From Paraburkholderia sp. PGU19 (lineage in GTDB: Bacteria > Pseudomonadota > Gammaproteobacteria > Burkholderiales > Burkholderiaceae), in the NCBI RefSeq assembly GCF_013426915.1, contig NZ_AP023180.1, positions 124,001 to 188,000 on the forward strand: a stretch of DNA of 64,000 nt, given 5' to 3'. Under the pieces are notes generated by a model. That model was not told the origin of the DNA. It ran no database searches and saw only the letters and a list, made by a program, of their open reading frames with translations. This document shows positions 17,861 to 27,429 of the stretch, in pieces. Positions within the stretch are counted from its first letter, which is position 1. Each line of letters begins with the position of its first letter. A program made the translations under genes and the position numbers.

Positions 17861-19165
17861 TCAGAACAACTCGCGAATGCGGTGATACAGCATCCCCAGT
17901 TCCAACGCTGGTCCGCGCAGCGCCGGGCCGCCCGGAAAGCGCGCGTGTTTGATGCGCGAGAACAGATCGAGCGCGGCCGTGTCGCCTGAGATCGCCTTTG
18001 CAATGACGCGCCCCGCAATGCCCGTCAGCGCCACGCCATGCCCCGAAAAGCCTTGCACATAGAAGTAGTTCGGATCGATCGCGCCGAAATCGGGCACGCG
18101 ATTGCGGGTGATATCGACGAACCCGCCCCACGCAAATTCGATCTTCGTATCCGCGAGTTGCGGAAAGACGCCGAGCATGCGCTTGCGGATATCCCCCGTC
18201 AGCTGCGCAGGGGATGCGCCTGTCGAACTCGCGCGTCCGCCGAACAGCACGCGATGATCCGCCGACACGCGAAAGTAATCGAGGAAAAAGTTGTTGTCGC
18301 AGATCGCGGTCCGGTTCCTGATCAGAGCATCGGCGCGCGCCTTGCCGAGCGATTCCGTCGCGACGATGTACGACGCAATGGGCGCGATGCGCGCGGCGAT
18401 TGCAGCGGGCAACACGTTGCCGAGCGTCGCGTTGCCGCACGCGGCGACGAAGCGGCAACGCACTTCGCCCGTCGCGGTACGCACCACAGGCCGTGCCCCG
18501 CGCACGACTTCGAGCACGGGCGAATGCGCGAAGAGTTGCGCACCTTCGCGGCGCGCCGCATCGGCGAGACCGAGGCAATACTTGAGCGGATGCAGATGCC
18601 CGGAGAACGCATCGTAGACACCTGCCAGATAACGTTCCGACGCGATGCGTCCGCGCATGTCGTCAGCATCGACCCACGACAGATGCGGGTAACCCCAGCG
18701 GTTAGTCGCCGCGTCCATCCATGCGCGCAGGTCGGGGACGCGTTTCGCTTTGGTCGCGACCGTCATGAAGCCCGGCGTGAAATCGCATTCGATTCCATAT
18801 CGCCCGATCCTCTCGTGCACCAGTTTGACGGCATCGACCGTCAATGCCCACGCAGCGCGCGCGCCTTCGAGGCCGAGCTGCTTTTCGATGATCTCGTCTT
18901 TCGCAAAACCGGCGAGCATCTGTCCGCCGTTGCGTCCCGACGCACCCCAGCCGGGGCGATGCGCATCGACAACGACGACGGAAAGCCCGCGTGCGCGGCA
19001 TTCGAGCGCCACTGACAGTCCGGAGAAGCCCGCGCCGATCACGCAGACGTCGGCGTCGAGCGGACCTTCCAGCATGGGATCGTCCGCGAGCGGACGCGAC
19101 ACAGTGGCTTCGTAGTATGAGTTGCGGATCAGCGCATCCGCGCGGCGGTCGAGTGTTTCCGTCAT
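17861..19165 (-). CDS. puuB: gamma-glutamylputrescine oxidase-like FAD oxidoreductase (second copy)
   Basis: 434 aa. The dinucleotide fold is near residue 40 (VCVIGAGFSGLSVALE) and a DAO-type FAD domain follows, ending in GFSGHGVALTGIAGRVIAKAI. PuuB oxidises gamma-glutamylputrescine to the aldehyde with release of ammonia and hydrogen peroxide. Its ATG overlaps the TGA of the preceding gene by one base (TGATG), so the two are translationally coupled. The pair are paralogues, and the second could act on a different polyamine. The symbol rests on homology and on the rest of the puu locus. Confidence 0.75.
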   Translation of the reverse strand: MTETLDRRADALIRNSYYEATVSRPLADDPMLEGPLDADVCVIGAGFSGLSVALECRARGLSVVVVDAHRPGWGASGRNGGQMLAGFAKDEIIEKQLGLEGARAAWALTVDAVKLVHERIGRYGIECDFTPGFMTVATKAKRVPDLRAWMDAATNRWGYPHLSWVDADDMRGRIASERYLAGVYDAFSGHLHPLKYCLGLADAARREGAQLFAHSPVLEVVRGARPVVRTATGEVRCRFVAACGNATLGNVLPAAIAARIAPIASYIVATESLGKARADALIRNRTAICDNNFFLDYFRVSADHRVLFGGRASSTGASPAQLTGDIRKRMLGVFPQLADTKIEFAWGGFVDITRNRVPDFGAIDPNYFYVQGFSGHGVALTGIAGRVIAKAISGDTAALDLFSRIKHARFPGGPALRGPALELGMLYHRIRELF

Positions 19166-20460
19166 CAGAGCCAGTCCTTCATTCGATACCAGGCCATTGC
19201 AAGCACGAGCGCGGGCGTACGCAGCAGTGTGCCGCCGGGGAAGTCGCGATGGCGGATTTTACCGAACAGATCGAATCGCGAAGCCTGGCCATGGATGGCT
19301 TCCGCGATCAGCTTGCCCGCGAGGCCGGTCGTATTGACGCCGTGTCCCGAGAAGCCTTGCGCGAAGTAGACGGTCGGCGCGAGCCGGCCAAAATGGGGCG
19401 CGCGGTTCATCGTGATGTCGACGAAGCCGCCCCATGCGTAGTCCACTTTGACATCGGCGAGTTGCGGGAAGGTTTTTAGCATGTCGCGGCGCATGGCTTC
19501 GGCGAGATTGCGTGGCTCGAAAGTCGAGTAGCTGACCTTGCCGCCCCAGAGCAGGCGGTTGTCGGGAGCAGGGCGGAAATAGTCGAGCACGAAGCGGCTG
19601 TCGCAGACGGCGGCGCGTGCGGGCATCAGCGCGGCGGCGCGGGCCGGGTCGAGCGGTTCCGTGGCGATGACGTAGGTGCCGACGGGCATGATCTTTCGGG
19701 ATACTTGTGGCGCTAGCGCTCCGAGCCAGGTGTTGCAGGCTAGCACTACGTACTTGGCGCGCACTGTTCCTTGTGCTGTTTCGATTACGTGTGTGCTGTT
19801 TTCTGTGCGTAGTGTTGTGACGCAGCTGTTTTCGTAGATACGGGCGCCACTTTCGACGGCTGCGCGGGCGAGGCCTAATGTGTAGTTGAGGGGATGCAGG
19901 TGGCCGCTGTCCGGGTCGAAAAGGCCGCCGAGATAGCGGGACGATTGCACGTACTGGTCCATGTGCGCACGTTCGATATACCGGTATCGGTCGTGGTTGA
20001 AACGTTTTTTTGCGTCGTCGCGCCAGGTGCGTAGTGCGTCTACATGTTTTGGTTGGTTGGCGGCTGTGAGGTAGCCCATCGTCAGATCGCAGTCTATGCT
20101 GTGCTTCGCTACGCGGTCTTTCACCATATCCAGCGTTTCTAAGCCCATTTCCCAGATGCGGTGGACGTCGCTCTCGGGCATGTACTTTGCGAATGTGTCT
20201 ATTTCGCAGGCGAAACCGCCGATTAGTTGGCCACCGTTCCGACCGCTCGCCGCCCAGCCGACTTTTGATGCTTCTAGCACCGCTACTGTGTGGCCGCGTT
20301 CCGCGAGGTTCAATGCCGTTGAAATGCCGGTCAGGCCGGCGCCTATTACGCAGACGTCAACGGTTGTCGTTTCATCCAATGGTGGATGTTGCGTGTGGTC
20401 GTTGGTGGTTGCTGCGTACCACGATGCTGTGTGAGGTTGGGAGTTGAGGTTCTCTGGCAT
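19165..20460 (-). CDS. puuB: gamma-glutamylputrescine oxidase-like FAD oxidoreductase (first copy)
   Basis: 431 aa. An N-terminal pre-sequence (NSQPHTASWYAATT) typical of PuuB is followed by the FAD-binding fold at about residue 36 (VCVIGAGLTGISTALN) and SGRNGGQLIGGF. The C-terminal FAD contact is GFSGHGVNTTGLAGKLIAEAI. It is the middle enzyme of the Puu route between PuuA and PuuC. It follows the DUF3138 gene but is separated from it by the long repeat element at 20535-21195, so it may need read-through or its own promoter. Confidence 0.8.
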   Translation of the reverse strand: MPENLNSQPHTASWYAATTNDHTQHPPLDETTTVDVCVIGAGLTGISTALNLAERGHTVAVLEASKVGWAASGRNGGQLIGGFACEIDTFAKYMPESDVHRIWEMGLETLDMVKDRVAKHSIDCDLTMGYLTAANQPKHVDALRTWRDDAKKRFNHDRYRYIERAHMDQYVQSSRYLGGLFDPDSGHLHPLNYTLGLARAAVESGARIYENSCVTTLRTENSTHVIETAQGTVRAKYVVLACNTWLGALAPQVSRKIMPVGTYVIATEPLDPARAAALMPARAAVCDSRFVLDYFRPAPDNRLLWGGKVSYSTFEPRNLAEAMRRDMLKTFPQLADVKVDYAWGGFVDITMNRAPHFGRLAPTVYFAQGFSGHGVNTTGLAGKLIAEAIHGQASRFDLFGKIRHRDFPGGTLLRTPALVLAMAWYRMKDWL

Positions 20461-20498
20461 GGACGGGGAAGTTGTAGGTTTGTGGTTTTTGGTCTTTG

Positions 20499-20514
20499 CG
20501 CTGGCATCCGGTTT
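20499..20514. repeat. extra end-motif copy of the intergenic repeat family
   Basis: GCGCTGGCATCCGG, the end motif of the long and short elements, stands alone 36 bp before the left end of the full element. Confidence 0.5.
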
Positions 20515-20534
20515 ATGGTGTTTGCTTGTGTTTG

Positions 20535-21195
20535 CGCTGGCATCCGCATTTTGTTAGCGCGCTTCACGCGTCGCCCCTGTGCGGGGCGGCACCTACTTTT
20601 CTTTGCCGCCGCAAAGAAAAGTAGGCAAAAGAAAGCGGCTAACACCGCCAACATTTCTTCCTGCCTGAGGGCCCCCGAAGGTTCTTACGCTTCACACGGC
20701 AACCACGTGACCCATGTTCGTTGCCAGCGCTCTTGCGGTGCGCCTCACCCGCTTCACGCACCCGCATTGGATCATGCCGTGCCAGACATTCCACCGCCGC
20801 CCAGGTGGCAAACTGTGTGTAGGCCGTAGAGATTCACATGCCTCACTTCGGACCCGAAAGCGCACGCGCTCCACCCTGTAAGAGCGCCAAGCTATACGAC
20901 GGGACAACCTACACACAGTTTGCCACCTTGGCGGCACAAACCATCCGCTGCCGCTAGCCCGAATACGGGTATTCGAAGCGGGTGATGCGTTTATTCAAAG
21001 CGTTGGCAGCACGCGTCAACAGAGCCGTTGCCGTGTGAAGCGTAGGAACCTGTGGGGGCCCTCAGGCAAACACAAGAACTGGCGGTGTTAGCCGCTTTCT
21101 TTTGCCTACTTTTCTTTGCGGCGGCAAAGAAAAGTAGGTGCCGCCCCGCACAGGGGCGACGCGTGAAGCACGAAGGCAAATCGCGGATGCCAGCG
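20535..21195. repeat. long nested-palindrome intergenic element, copy A
   Basis: About 661 bp between CGCTGGCATCCGC at the left and GCGGATGCCAGCG at the right. The outer arms (about 140 bp each, 20535-20680 and 21040-21195) are inverted copies of each other and each contains a perfect 15-bp hairpin (arms 20592-20606 and 20611-20625, loop CGCC) next to a GCCCC...GGGGC hairpin. Nearer the centre is a second inverted repeat (20804-20823 with 20908-20927). A second copy in opposite orientation lies at 56770-57428. There is no credible ORF: the short frames found in it (reading ...CAGRHLLFFAAAKKS...) repeat in every copy and lack ribosome-binding sites. It separates the DUF3138 gene from the puuB genes. 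Confidence 0.85.
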
Positions 21196-21229
21196 AAAAC
21201 CCGAAGCAAACCAACCAGCCATCGCAGAC

Positions 21230-21294
21230 AAAGTAGATGCCGCCCCGCACAGGGGCGACGCATGAATGGCAAACACCGTAACGCGGATGCCAGC
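21230..21294. repeat. extra right-half copy of the repeat element
   Basis: AAGTAGATGCCGCCCC, then GCACAGGGGCGACGC, and finally GCGGATGCCAGCG repeat the right end of the long element about 35 bp beyond it. Confidence 0.7.
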
Positions 21295-21341
21295 GACGCC
21301 CCATGCAAACCAAAACAAGCGTCGCAGACACAAAAGCCCCC

Positions 21342-22913
21342 TCAGAAAGAGTAAATAAACTGCGTAGCTAGCAAATCATTCGACTTGCTATAAGACCCAT
21401 CATTCCGCAAGAACACGCTCTGATTCGCCCAGTCGTGGCGATATTCCACCTTGACGGTAATTTGCTGCGTCGGGAAGAACAACAGATCCAGCGCGACATC
21501 CTGACGGTTAGCCCCCTTGCACTCAAACCCAAGGCCACCATTGGCCTTCGAGTTTGCTAGACAATCAGCACCGATACCGAACCCGTTATTCACATCCATA
21601 CCATTGGAATTCAAAGCAATTCCACCACCGCCACCACCATTCTTGCTATTAACGAGCAAGTCATACCGCACAGTCGCACCCATGCGACCCACCACAGGCA
21701 TATTGAACTTCCGATGCGCGAGCAGTGACAGTCCATACCATTGCGCCTGGCCGCCGTTGAACGCCGCATTCTGCTGCTGACCATAGTCGACTTCGGCGTT
21801 GTACTGCACATCCGCCAGCGTATAAGTCGCGTCAACTTCACCAAAGAAGAACGTCCCGCCCGAGCTAGGTGCCTGACCGCCCACGCCAAAAGTGACATTG
21901 CCCGTCGCCGGATCGACGGCACTCGGCAGCGTTTGACGCCCAATATTGAACGATCCGCCAATATCCAGCGCACTGGACCACGTATAGTCCGTACGCGCAG
22001 TAAAGGTCGGAATCTTGTTGCTCGTCGTGATCGGATCGCCCAATGCATTCGTGCCCGTCTGCGTGACGGCACCGTACGTGCGGTACTGCTCATTACCAAC
22101 GAAGAACTTCCACGCCCAGTTGCCCGCCGTATAGTTCGCGCCGACACCGACATAGCTGCCCGGATCGGAGAAGTCATACAGCAGGTTGTGCGTGAGCGTA
22201 AGCATCTGGTTCGACTGCTGCACTTCATACCCGCCAAAGCTCGGAATCAAACCGGCGACGAACGTCGTCGACCCCGTCAGCGGCACGGTGACGATGGCCG
22301 TGTTCAGGATGTTGTTGCCGATATTGCCATGGGAGTTCTGCAGCAGCGTGATCCCGTTGCCACGGTTCGGCATCAGCGTGATCTCCGCCGACGGCGCCAT
22401 CGGCCCGACACCGAATGTCTTCTTGATGTCGAGATACAGATCGCCGAACGTGCTGTTGTAGTAGTTGTACACGCTCTCGTGATTCGCGAACAGGAACGAC
22501 GACGAACTCTGCGCGCGGTTATAGATGTACGTCGGGTCGATATAGCCCGTCACCGAAAGACCCGCGATCGGCCCCGTCTGCGCCGCATCCTCCAGCGAAT
22601 CGACCTTCAACTGCTGATTCGCGATCTGCTGCTTGATCGTGGTCAGGTCGTCGTTGCTGATATTCGCGGGCGCCCGACCGTAATCGGGCGACGTGATATC
22701 GACAGGGGCGGCGGCCAATACCGGCGTGGCGGCCGTACCCACAGCCGGCTTCGCTGCAGGCGCGGTGGCCACTTGCGCGCGCAATTCCTTCACTTCTTTT
22801 TGCAGCGCGTTGAGTTGTTGTTGAAGCGCCTTGATCTGTGCGCTGGTCGAGTCCGCAAAAGCGACACCCGGCAGAGCCCCCGCTACCAGCAGACAGATAA
22901 GTTTCTTTCTCAT
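21342..22913 (-). CDS. DUF3138 family outer-membrane protein, porin-like
   Basis: 523 aa from ATG 22913 with AAGGAG upstream; the frame extends to 23723 only as an artefact. A signal peptide (MRKKLICLLVAGALPGVAFA, cleavage near residue 20) is followed by a coiled coil (ALQQQLNALQKEVKELRAQV, residues 28-48) and then about 400 residues of alternating beta-strand sequence ending in FIYSF, with a terminal phenylalanine as in outer-membrane barrels. The coiled coil plus barrel layout resembles trimeric porins of the DcaP kind, but this is by eye. It follows potI by 38 bp on the same strand, which suggests uptake of polyamines across the outer membrane. Confidence 0.75.
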   Translation of the reverse strand: MRKKLICLLVAGALPGVAFADSTSAQIKALQQQLNALQKEVKELRAQVATAPAAKPAVGTAATPVLAAAPVDITSPDYGRAPANISNDDLTTIKQQIANQQLKVDSLEDAAQTGPIAGLSVTGYIDPTYIYNRAQSSSSFLFANHESVYNYYNSTFGDLYLDIKKTFGVGPMAPSAEITLMPNRGNGITLLQNSHGNIGNNILNTAIVTVPLTGSTTFVAGLIPSFGGYEVQQSNQMLTLTHNLLYDFSDPGSYVGVGANYTAGNWAWKFFVGNEQYRTYGAVTQTGTNALGDPITTSNKIPTFTARTDYTWSSALDIGGSFNIGRQTLPSAVDPATGNVTFGVGGQAPSSGGTFFFGEVDATYTLADVQYNAEVDYGQQQNAAFNGGQAQWYGLSLLAHRKFNMPVVGRMGATVRYDLLVNSKNGGGGGGIALNSNGMDVNNGFGIGADCLANSKANGGLGFECKGANRQDVALDLLFFPTQQITVKVEYRHDWANQSVFLRNDGSYSKSNDLLATQFIYSF

Positions 22914-22951
22914 GCAATTTTCTCCTTGTTTGTCGTATTGCGAAGAACTTC

Positions 22952-23863
22952 TTATGCGTTGGCCGTATCGAGCGCGCTGGTCGCCACGGCAGGGCGTGTG
23001 GTTGTCGAAGGGGTATCGGCGGCGTCGGCTATCGCGAACGCCATCTGCATGTCGCGAGTGCGCTTGCGGTCGCGCATCAGCATCCATTGATTGACGACGA
23101 TCACGCCGATCGTCACGGCCGTGATGAAGAGCGTGGCAAGTGCATTCATTTCCGGGTTCAGGCCAAGACGCACGCGCGAGAACACGACGAGCGGCAATGT
23201 CGTCGAGCCTGGACCGGACAGGAACGCGGAGAGCACGAGATCGTCGATCGAAAGCGTGAACGACAGCAGCCAGCCGGAAAGCAAGGCCTGCGAGATCAGC
23301 GGCAGCGTGATCACGAAGAACACCTTGAACGGCGTCGCGCCGAGATCGAGTGCCGCTTCTTCGAGAGACCGGTTCAGTTCCTTGATGCGCGACTGCACGA
23401 TGATCGCGACATACGAAACACACAGCATCACGTGGCCGATCCACATCGTCAGCACGCCGCGTCCCTTGGGCCAGCCGATCATCTGCTCCAGCGCGACGAA
23501 GAGCAGCAGCAGCGAAATGCCCTGGATCACTTCGGGAATCACCAGCGGCGCGTTGATCATCCCCGCGAAGAACGTGAAGCCGCGAAAGCGCCCAAAGCGC
23601 GCGAGCACGAAACCCGCCCACGTGCCGATCACGACGGACGCGCACGCCGTCATCAGACCAATCTTCAGCGACAGCCAGGCGGCCGTGAGCAGTTCGTCGT
23701 CGTGCAGCAGTGCGCCATACCATTTCAGCGAGAAGCCGGACCAGACGGTGACGAGCTTCGACTCATTGAACGAGAACACGACGAGGCTGATGATCGGGAT
23801 ATAGAGAAAGAGAAACCCGAGCGTCAGCACCGTGGCGGACAAAGGTTTGTTCGGCTTGATCAT
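22952..23863 (-). CDS. potI: putrescine/polyamine ABC transporter permease PotI-like
   Basis: 303 aa with six transmembrane segments and the inner-membrane component loop (EEAALDLGATPFKVFFVITLPL) that docks to the ATPase. It is paired with the PotH-like gene, whose stop overlaps its ATG by four bases (ATGA). It should form the heterodimeric channel together with PotH. A 40-residue C-terminal tail is less conserved. Confidence 0.85.
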   Translation of the reverse strand: MIKPNKPLSATVLTLGFLFLYIPIISLVVFSFNESKLVTVWSGFSLKWYGALLHDDELLTAAWLSLKIGLMTACASVVIGTWAGFVLARFGRFRGFTFFAGMINAPLVIPEVIQGISLLLLFVALEQMIGWPKGRGVLTMWIGHVMLCVSYVAIIVQSRIKELNRSLEEAALDLGATPFKVFFVITLPLISQALLSGWLLSFTLSIDDLVLSAFLSGPGSTTLPLVVFSRVRLGLNPEMNALATLFITAVTIGVIVVNQWMLMRDRKRTRDMQMAFAIADAADTPSTTTRPAVATSALDTANA

Positions 23864-24837
23864 TTGGCACCCTCCAGTTCCTTGACCTGGTAGTACTGGA
23901 ATACGGCCATCGGCACGAGCAACAGCAGCACCATCGCCACCGTCACGGCGGATGCCATCGGCCAGTCCATGTCGTTGAAGAACTCATCCCACATCACGCG
24001 GCCGATCATCAGCGTGTCCGCGCCGCCGAGCAGTTCCGGTATCACGTACTCGCCAACGGCGGGAATGAACACCAGCAGCGAGCCCGCGATGATCCCGTTT
24101 TTCGACAGCGGTAATGTGATGCGCGTAAACGCCGTCCACGGTTTCGCGCCGAGGTCGTAGGCGGCTTCGAGCAGCGTCAAATCCATCTTCACGAGATGCG
24201 CGTAGAGCGGCATCACCATAAACGGTAAGTACGAATAGACCATGCCGATATAGACGCCGATATCCGTGTGATAGAGGCGAAATGGCGTGTGAATCACGCC
24301 GAGCGCGATCAGCGTGTGATTGAGCAGGCCGTCGTCTTTCAGAATGCCGATCCACGCGTACACGCGGATCAGAAACGACGTCCAGAACGGCAGCATCACG
24401 CCCATCATCAGCAGGTTGCGCGTAGCAGGTGCCGAGCGCGCGATGTAATACGCAATCGGATAGCCGATCAGCAGGCAGCAGATAGTCGAGACAGCGGCCA
24501 TCTTCAGCGAGCTAAGATAGGTTGCGACGTACAGGCTGTCCTGCAGCAGGAACGCGTAGTGGCTCAATTGCAGCGCGAAATGCACCACGCCGTCCTTCAC
24601 GCTGACGAGTTCCGTATAAGGCGGAATGCCAAGGCGCAAATCGGCAAAGCTGATCTTCAGCACCAGCACGAACGGCAGCGCGAAGAACACCGCGAGCCAG
24701 GTGAACGGAATGCCGATCACGGTGCTGCGGCCCGAAGGCAGCAGCTTCGCGAAGCTTTGTTTGAACGATGCGAGCGCGGGGCTCGCATTCGAGGCGGCGC
24801 CCAGTTGCGCCGCAGAGGTTTGGGTGGGATTTCTCAT
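23860..24837 (-). CDS. potH: putrescine/polyamine ABC transporter permease PotH-like
   Basis: 325 aa from ATG 24837, which overlaps the potA stop (ATGA). A 40-residue N-terminal extension precedes six transmembrane segments; LLEAAYDLGAKPWTAFTRITLPLS is the EAA loop. Length slightly exceeds E. coli PotH because of the extension. It is translated after potA and before potI. Confidence 0.85.
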   Translation of the reverse strand: MRNPTQTSAAQLGAASNASPALASFKQSFAKLLPSGRSTVIGIPFTWLAVFFALPFVLVLKISFADLRLGIPPYTELVSVKDGVVHFALQLSHYAFLLQDSLYVATYLSSLKMAAVSTICCLLIGYPIAYYIARSAPATRNLLMMGVMLPFWTSFLIRVYAWIGILKDDGLLNHTLIALGVIHTPFRLYHTDIGVYIGMVYSYLPFMVMPLYAHLVKMDLTLLEAAYDLGAKPWTAFTRITLPLSKNGIIAGSLLVFIPAVGEYVIPELLGGADTLMIGRVMWDEFFNDMDWPMASAVTVAMVLLLLVPMAVFQYYQVKELEGAK

Positions 24838-26006
24838 TGCGTCAGCACCACGCCGCTCGAAGGCGACCATGAGACGAACACGTCGTCGTTGTAGACGGGC
24901 GCACCTTCGCTCATCAGGTGCGAACTGGAGAGATTCGACATGACGGTCTTGCCGCTCGGCAGGCGTACGTGGTACAGCGAATAGCTGCCCATGTAAGCGA
25001 CATCCGTCACGACGCCGCGCGCCCAGTTGTGCGCCGCGCCGGGTTTCTCGCGCGTCACGCGCACGCGTTCCGGACGCACCGAAATGCCGACAGGCATGCC
25101 GAGCGGTCCCGTTACACCGTGGCTCACGTACATACGCGTTTCGAGATCTTCGCTTTCGACGAAGATGTGATCGGGTTCGTCTTCGACGACCACGCCTTCG
25201 AACAGATTGGTCGAGCCGATGAATTCGGCGGAAAAGCGGCTATTTGGAAACTCGTAGACCTGTGTCGGCGAGCCGATCTGCACGATGCGGCCTTCGCTCA
25301 TGACGGCGAGGCGGCTTGCCATCGTCATCGCTTCTTCCTGATCGTGCGTGACCATCACACAAGTGACATCGACTTTCTCGATGATGTTCACGAGTTCGAG
25401 CTGGGTCTTCTGGCGGATCTTCTTGTCGAGCGCCGACATTGGCTCGTCGAGCAGCAACAGCTTGGGGCGCTTGACGAGCGAACGCGCCAGCGCGACGCGC
25501 TGCTGCTGGCCGCCCGATAGCTGGTGCGGCTTGCGCTTCGCGTACTTCGTCATCTGCACGAGATTCAACGCATCGGCGACGCGCTCCCTGATCTCGTTCT
25601 TCGGCGTGCCTTCCTGTTTGAGGCCGAACGCGACATTCGATTCGACCGTCATATGCGGAAAGAGCGCATACGACTGGAACATCATGTTCACGGGGCGCCG
25701 ATAGGGCGGAAGGCTCGCGAGATCTTCGCCGTCGACGAAGATCCTGCCGGACGTGGCCGTCTCCAGGCCCGCCAGCATGCGCAACAGCGTGGACTTGCCG
25801 CAGCCCGAACTGCCGAGCAGCGCGAACAGTTCGTTCTTCGCGATGCTGAGGTTGACGTTGTCGACAGCCGTGCTGTCGCCGAACTTCTTTACGACGTTTT
25901 CGATGCGAACGAACTGATCTGCTTTCTCTTTCGTCGCCGAAGTCGCTTTCGTCGTCGCGGGTTGCGTGGCCGCTTTCGCTGCTTGCGTGGTGTGCATCGT
26001 ATTCAT
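24834..26006 (-). CDS. potA: polyamine ABC transporter ATP-binding protein PotA/PotG-like
   Basis: 390 aa from ATG 26006; ten residues more are possible upstream. Walker A is GSSGCGKST, the signature is LSGGQQQRVALARSLVKRP, Walker B is LLLLDEPMSALD, and the switch histidine is in VMVTHDQEEA. A C-terminal TOBE domain (residues about 300-385) is present as in PotA/PotG. It follows potF after a 214-bp gap with a perfect hairpin (26141-26168), which may lower its expression relative to the binding protein. The first 40 residues are low-complexity and not part of the core. Confidence 0.9.
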   Translation of the reverse strand: MNTMHTTQAAKAATQPATTKATSATKEKADQFVRIENVVKKFGDSTAVDNVNLSIAKNELFALLGSSGCGKSTLLRMLAGLETATSGRIFVDGEDLASLPPYRRPVNMMFQSYALFPHMTVESNVAFGLKQEGTPKNEIRERVADALNLVQMTKYAKRKPHQLSGGQQQRVALARSLVKRPKLLLLDEPMSALDKKIRQKTQLELVNIIEKVDVTCVMVTHDQEEAMTMASRLAVMSEGRIVQIGSPTQVYEFPNSRFSAEFIGSTNLFEGVVVEDEPDHIFVESEDLETRMYVSHGVTGPLGMPVGISVRPERVRVTREKPGAAHNWARGVVTDVAYMGSYSLYHVRLPSGKTVMSNLSSSHLMSEGAPVYNDDVFVSWSPSSGVVLTQ

Positions 26007-26140
26007 ATGTGACCGTTCTTTACGGATCGCAGGCACGAACGGGCCCTGGCGAGGCGCGCGAAGCGCTCGCAGAGGTCGTGCTGCAATCGGGGAAACATGG
26101 GGCTGCGCGCAAGACGCAGACTGACTGCGCTACTGCTCTA

Positions 26141-26168
26141 CGAAGAGGGATCGAGCGATCCCTCTTCG
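26141..26168 (-). terminator. hairpin between potF and potA
   Basis: CGAAGAGGGATCG (26141-26153) and CGATCCCTCTTCG (26156-26168) form a perfect stem with a two-base centre. Placed between the binding-protein gene and the ATPase gene, it probably acts as a partial terminator or mRNA stabiliser, so that more binding protein than membrane parts is made. Confidence 0.6.
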
Positions 26169-26220
26169 CTTCATTCAGTTCCCTTTGATGTCCCTGAAAA
26201 CCGGAGCTAAATCACAAAGT

Positions 26221-27342
26221 TCAGTGGCCGGTTTTCAGTTGTGCCCACAGGCGGTTTTCGAGCCGCAGAATGTCCGTCGGCATCGGCTTCATTAGCGTCA
26301 TCTTCGAGAGCACGTCGTCGGCCGGGTAGACCGTCTGATCCTGCGCGACAGCCGGGATGACGAACTGGCGCGCGGCGCGATTGGCAGTTGGGTAGAAGAC
26401 TTCGTTGGTAATCTCTGCGTTGTTCTTTGCATCCGAAATGAAGTTGATCCACTTCATCGCGGCTTCGGGGTGCGGCGCGTCCTTCGGTACGACCATCACG
26501 TCGAACCACAGCAGGCCGCCTTCCTTCACGTTCGAGAACTTGATTTCGTACGAACGCTTCGCTTCCTGCGTGCGGCGGCGTGCAATGCCGACGTCGCCTG
26601 ACCAGCCAACGGCGACGCACACGTCGTTATTCGCGAGGTCGTTGATGTAGCCCGACGAGTTGAACTGCGTGATGTACGGACGGACTTTTTTCAGCACTTC
26701 GAAGGCGGCCTGATAATCGGCTGGGTTCGTGCTGTTCGGGTCCTTATGCATGTACTGCAGCGTGGCCGCAAAAACGTCGACGGCCTGATCGAGGAACGAC
26801 ACGCCGCAGCTTTTCAGCTTCGAGAGGTTCGCGGGATCGAACACGAGCGCCCAGCTATCGACGGGCGCGTTCGCGCCGAGCGCTTTCTGCACGGCCTGCA
26901 CGTTGTAGCCGATGCCGTCCGTACCGTATGCCCACGGCACGCCGTACTGGTTGCCCGGGTCGGCGTCGGAGATCATCTTCATCAGCGTCGGGTCGAGATT
27001 CTTCAGATTCGGCATCTGCGATTTGTCGAGCTTCTGGTAGACCCCCGCCTGAATCTGCTTGGCCATGTAGTTCGACGTCGGCACGACGATGTCGTAGCCC
27101 GAGCTGCCTGCGAGCAGCTTGGCCTGCAACGTGTCGTCGCTGTCGTAGTTGTCGTACTTGACCTTGATGCCCGTCTGTTTCTCGAAGTTCGGAATCGTGT
27201 CCTTCGCGATGTAGTCGGACCAGTTGTAGACGTTCAGTTCGGTATCGGCCGCCTGCGCCGCCGTGCCCGACAGTGCGGCAATGCCCGTCACGACTACCAG
27301 CGCGGCCCCCGCGACCGCATGACGAAGATGACAAACGCTCAT
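26221..27342 (-). CDS. potF: periplasmic polyamine-binding protein PotF/SpuD-like
   Basis: 373 aa. A signal peptide (cleavage after AAQA, near residue 32) is followed by the mature start ADTELNVYNWSDYIAKDTIPNFEKQTGIK, diagnostic of the PotD/PotF family. The region VPWAYGTDGIGYN and the aromatic and acidic residues later on would line the putrescine pocket. Length matches PotF. It lies between the aminotransferase and potA in the polyamine operon, 87 bp after the aminotransferase. Confidence 0.9.
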   Translation of the reverse strand: MSVCHLRHAVAGAALVVVTGIAALSGTAAQAADTELNVYNWSDYIAKDTIPNFEKQTGIKVKYDNYDSDDTLQAKLLAGSSGYDIVVPTSNYMAKQIQAGVYQKLDKSQMPNLKNLDPTLMKMISDADPGNQYGVPWAYGTDGIGYNVQAVQKALGANAPVDSWALVFDPANLSKLKSCGVSFLDQAVDVFAATLQYMHKDPNSTNPADYQAAFEVLKKVRPYITQFNSSGYINDLANNDVCVAVGWSGDVGIARRRTQEAKRSYEIKFSNVKEGGLLWFDVMVVPKDAPHPEAAMKWINFISDAKNNAEITNEVFYPTANRAARQFVIPAVAQDQTVYPADDVLSKMTLMKPMPTDILRLENRLWAQLKTGH

Positions 27343-27429
27343 GTTGATTTCCCTTGAAGGTAAAAGACCGGCGTGAGCGTGTGTCGCGTTCGATGCGTCA
27401 CGGCGCCCGCGCCGGTGGTCTGACTGCCG

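Noticed and set aside
20386..20829. 147-aa frame reading ...CAGRHLLFFAAAKKS...
   Set aside because: It is inside the repeat element and the same peptide appears from every copy; better explained as non-coding repeat.
20535..21195. CRISPR array or group II intron as explanation of the repeats
   Set aside because: No regular repeat-spacer spacing, and no reverse transcriptase or domain V-like structure was found.
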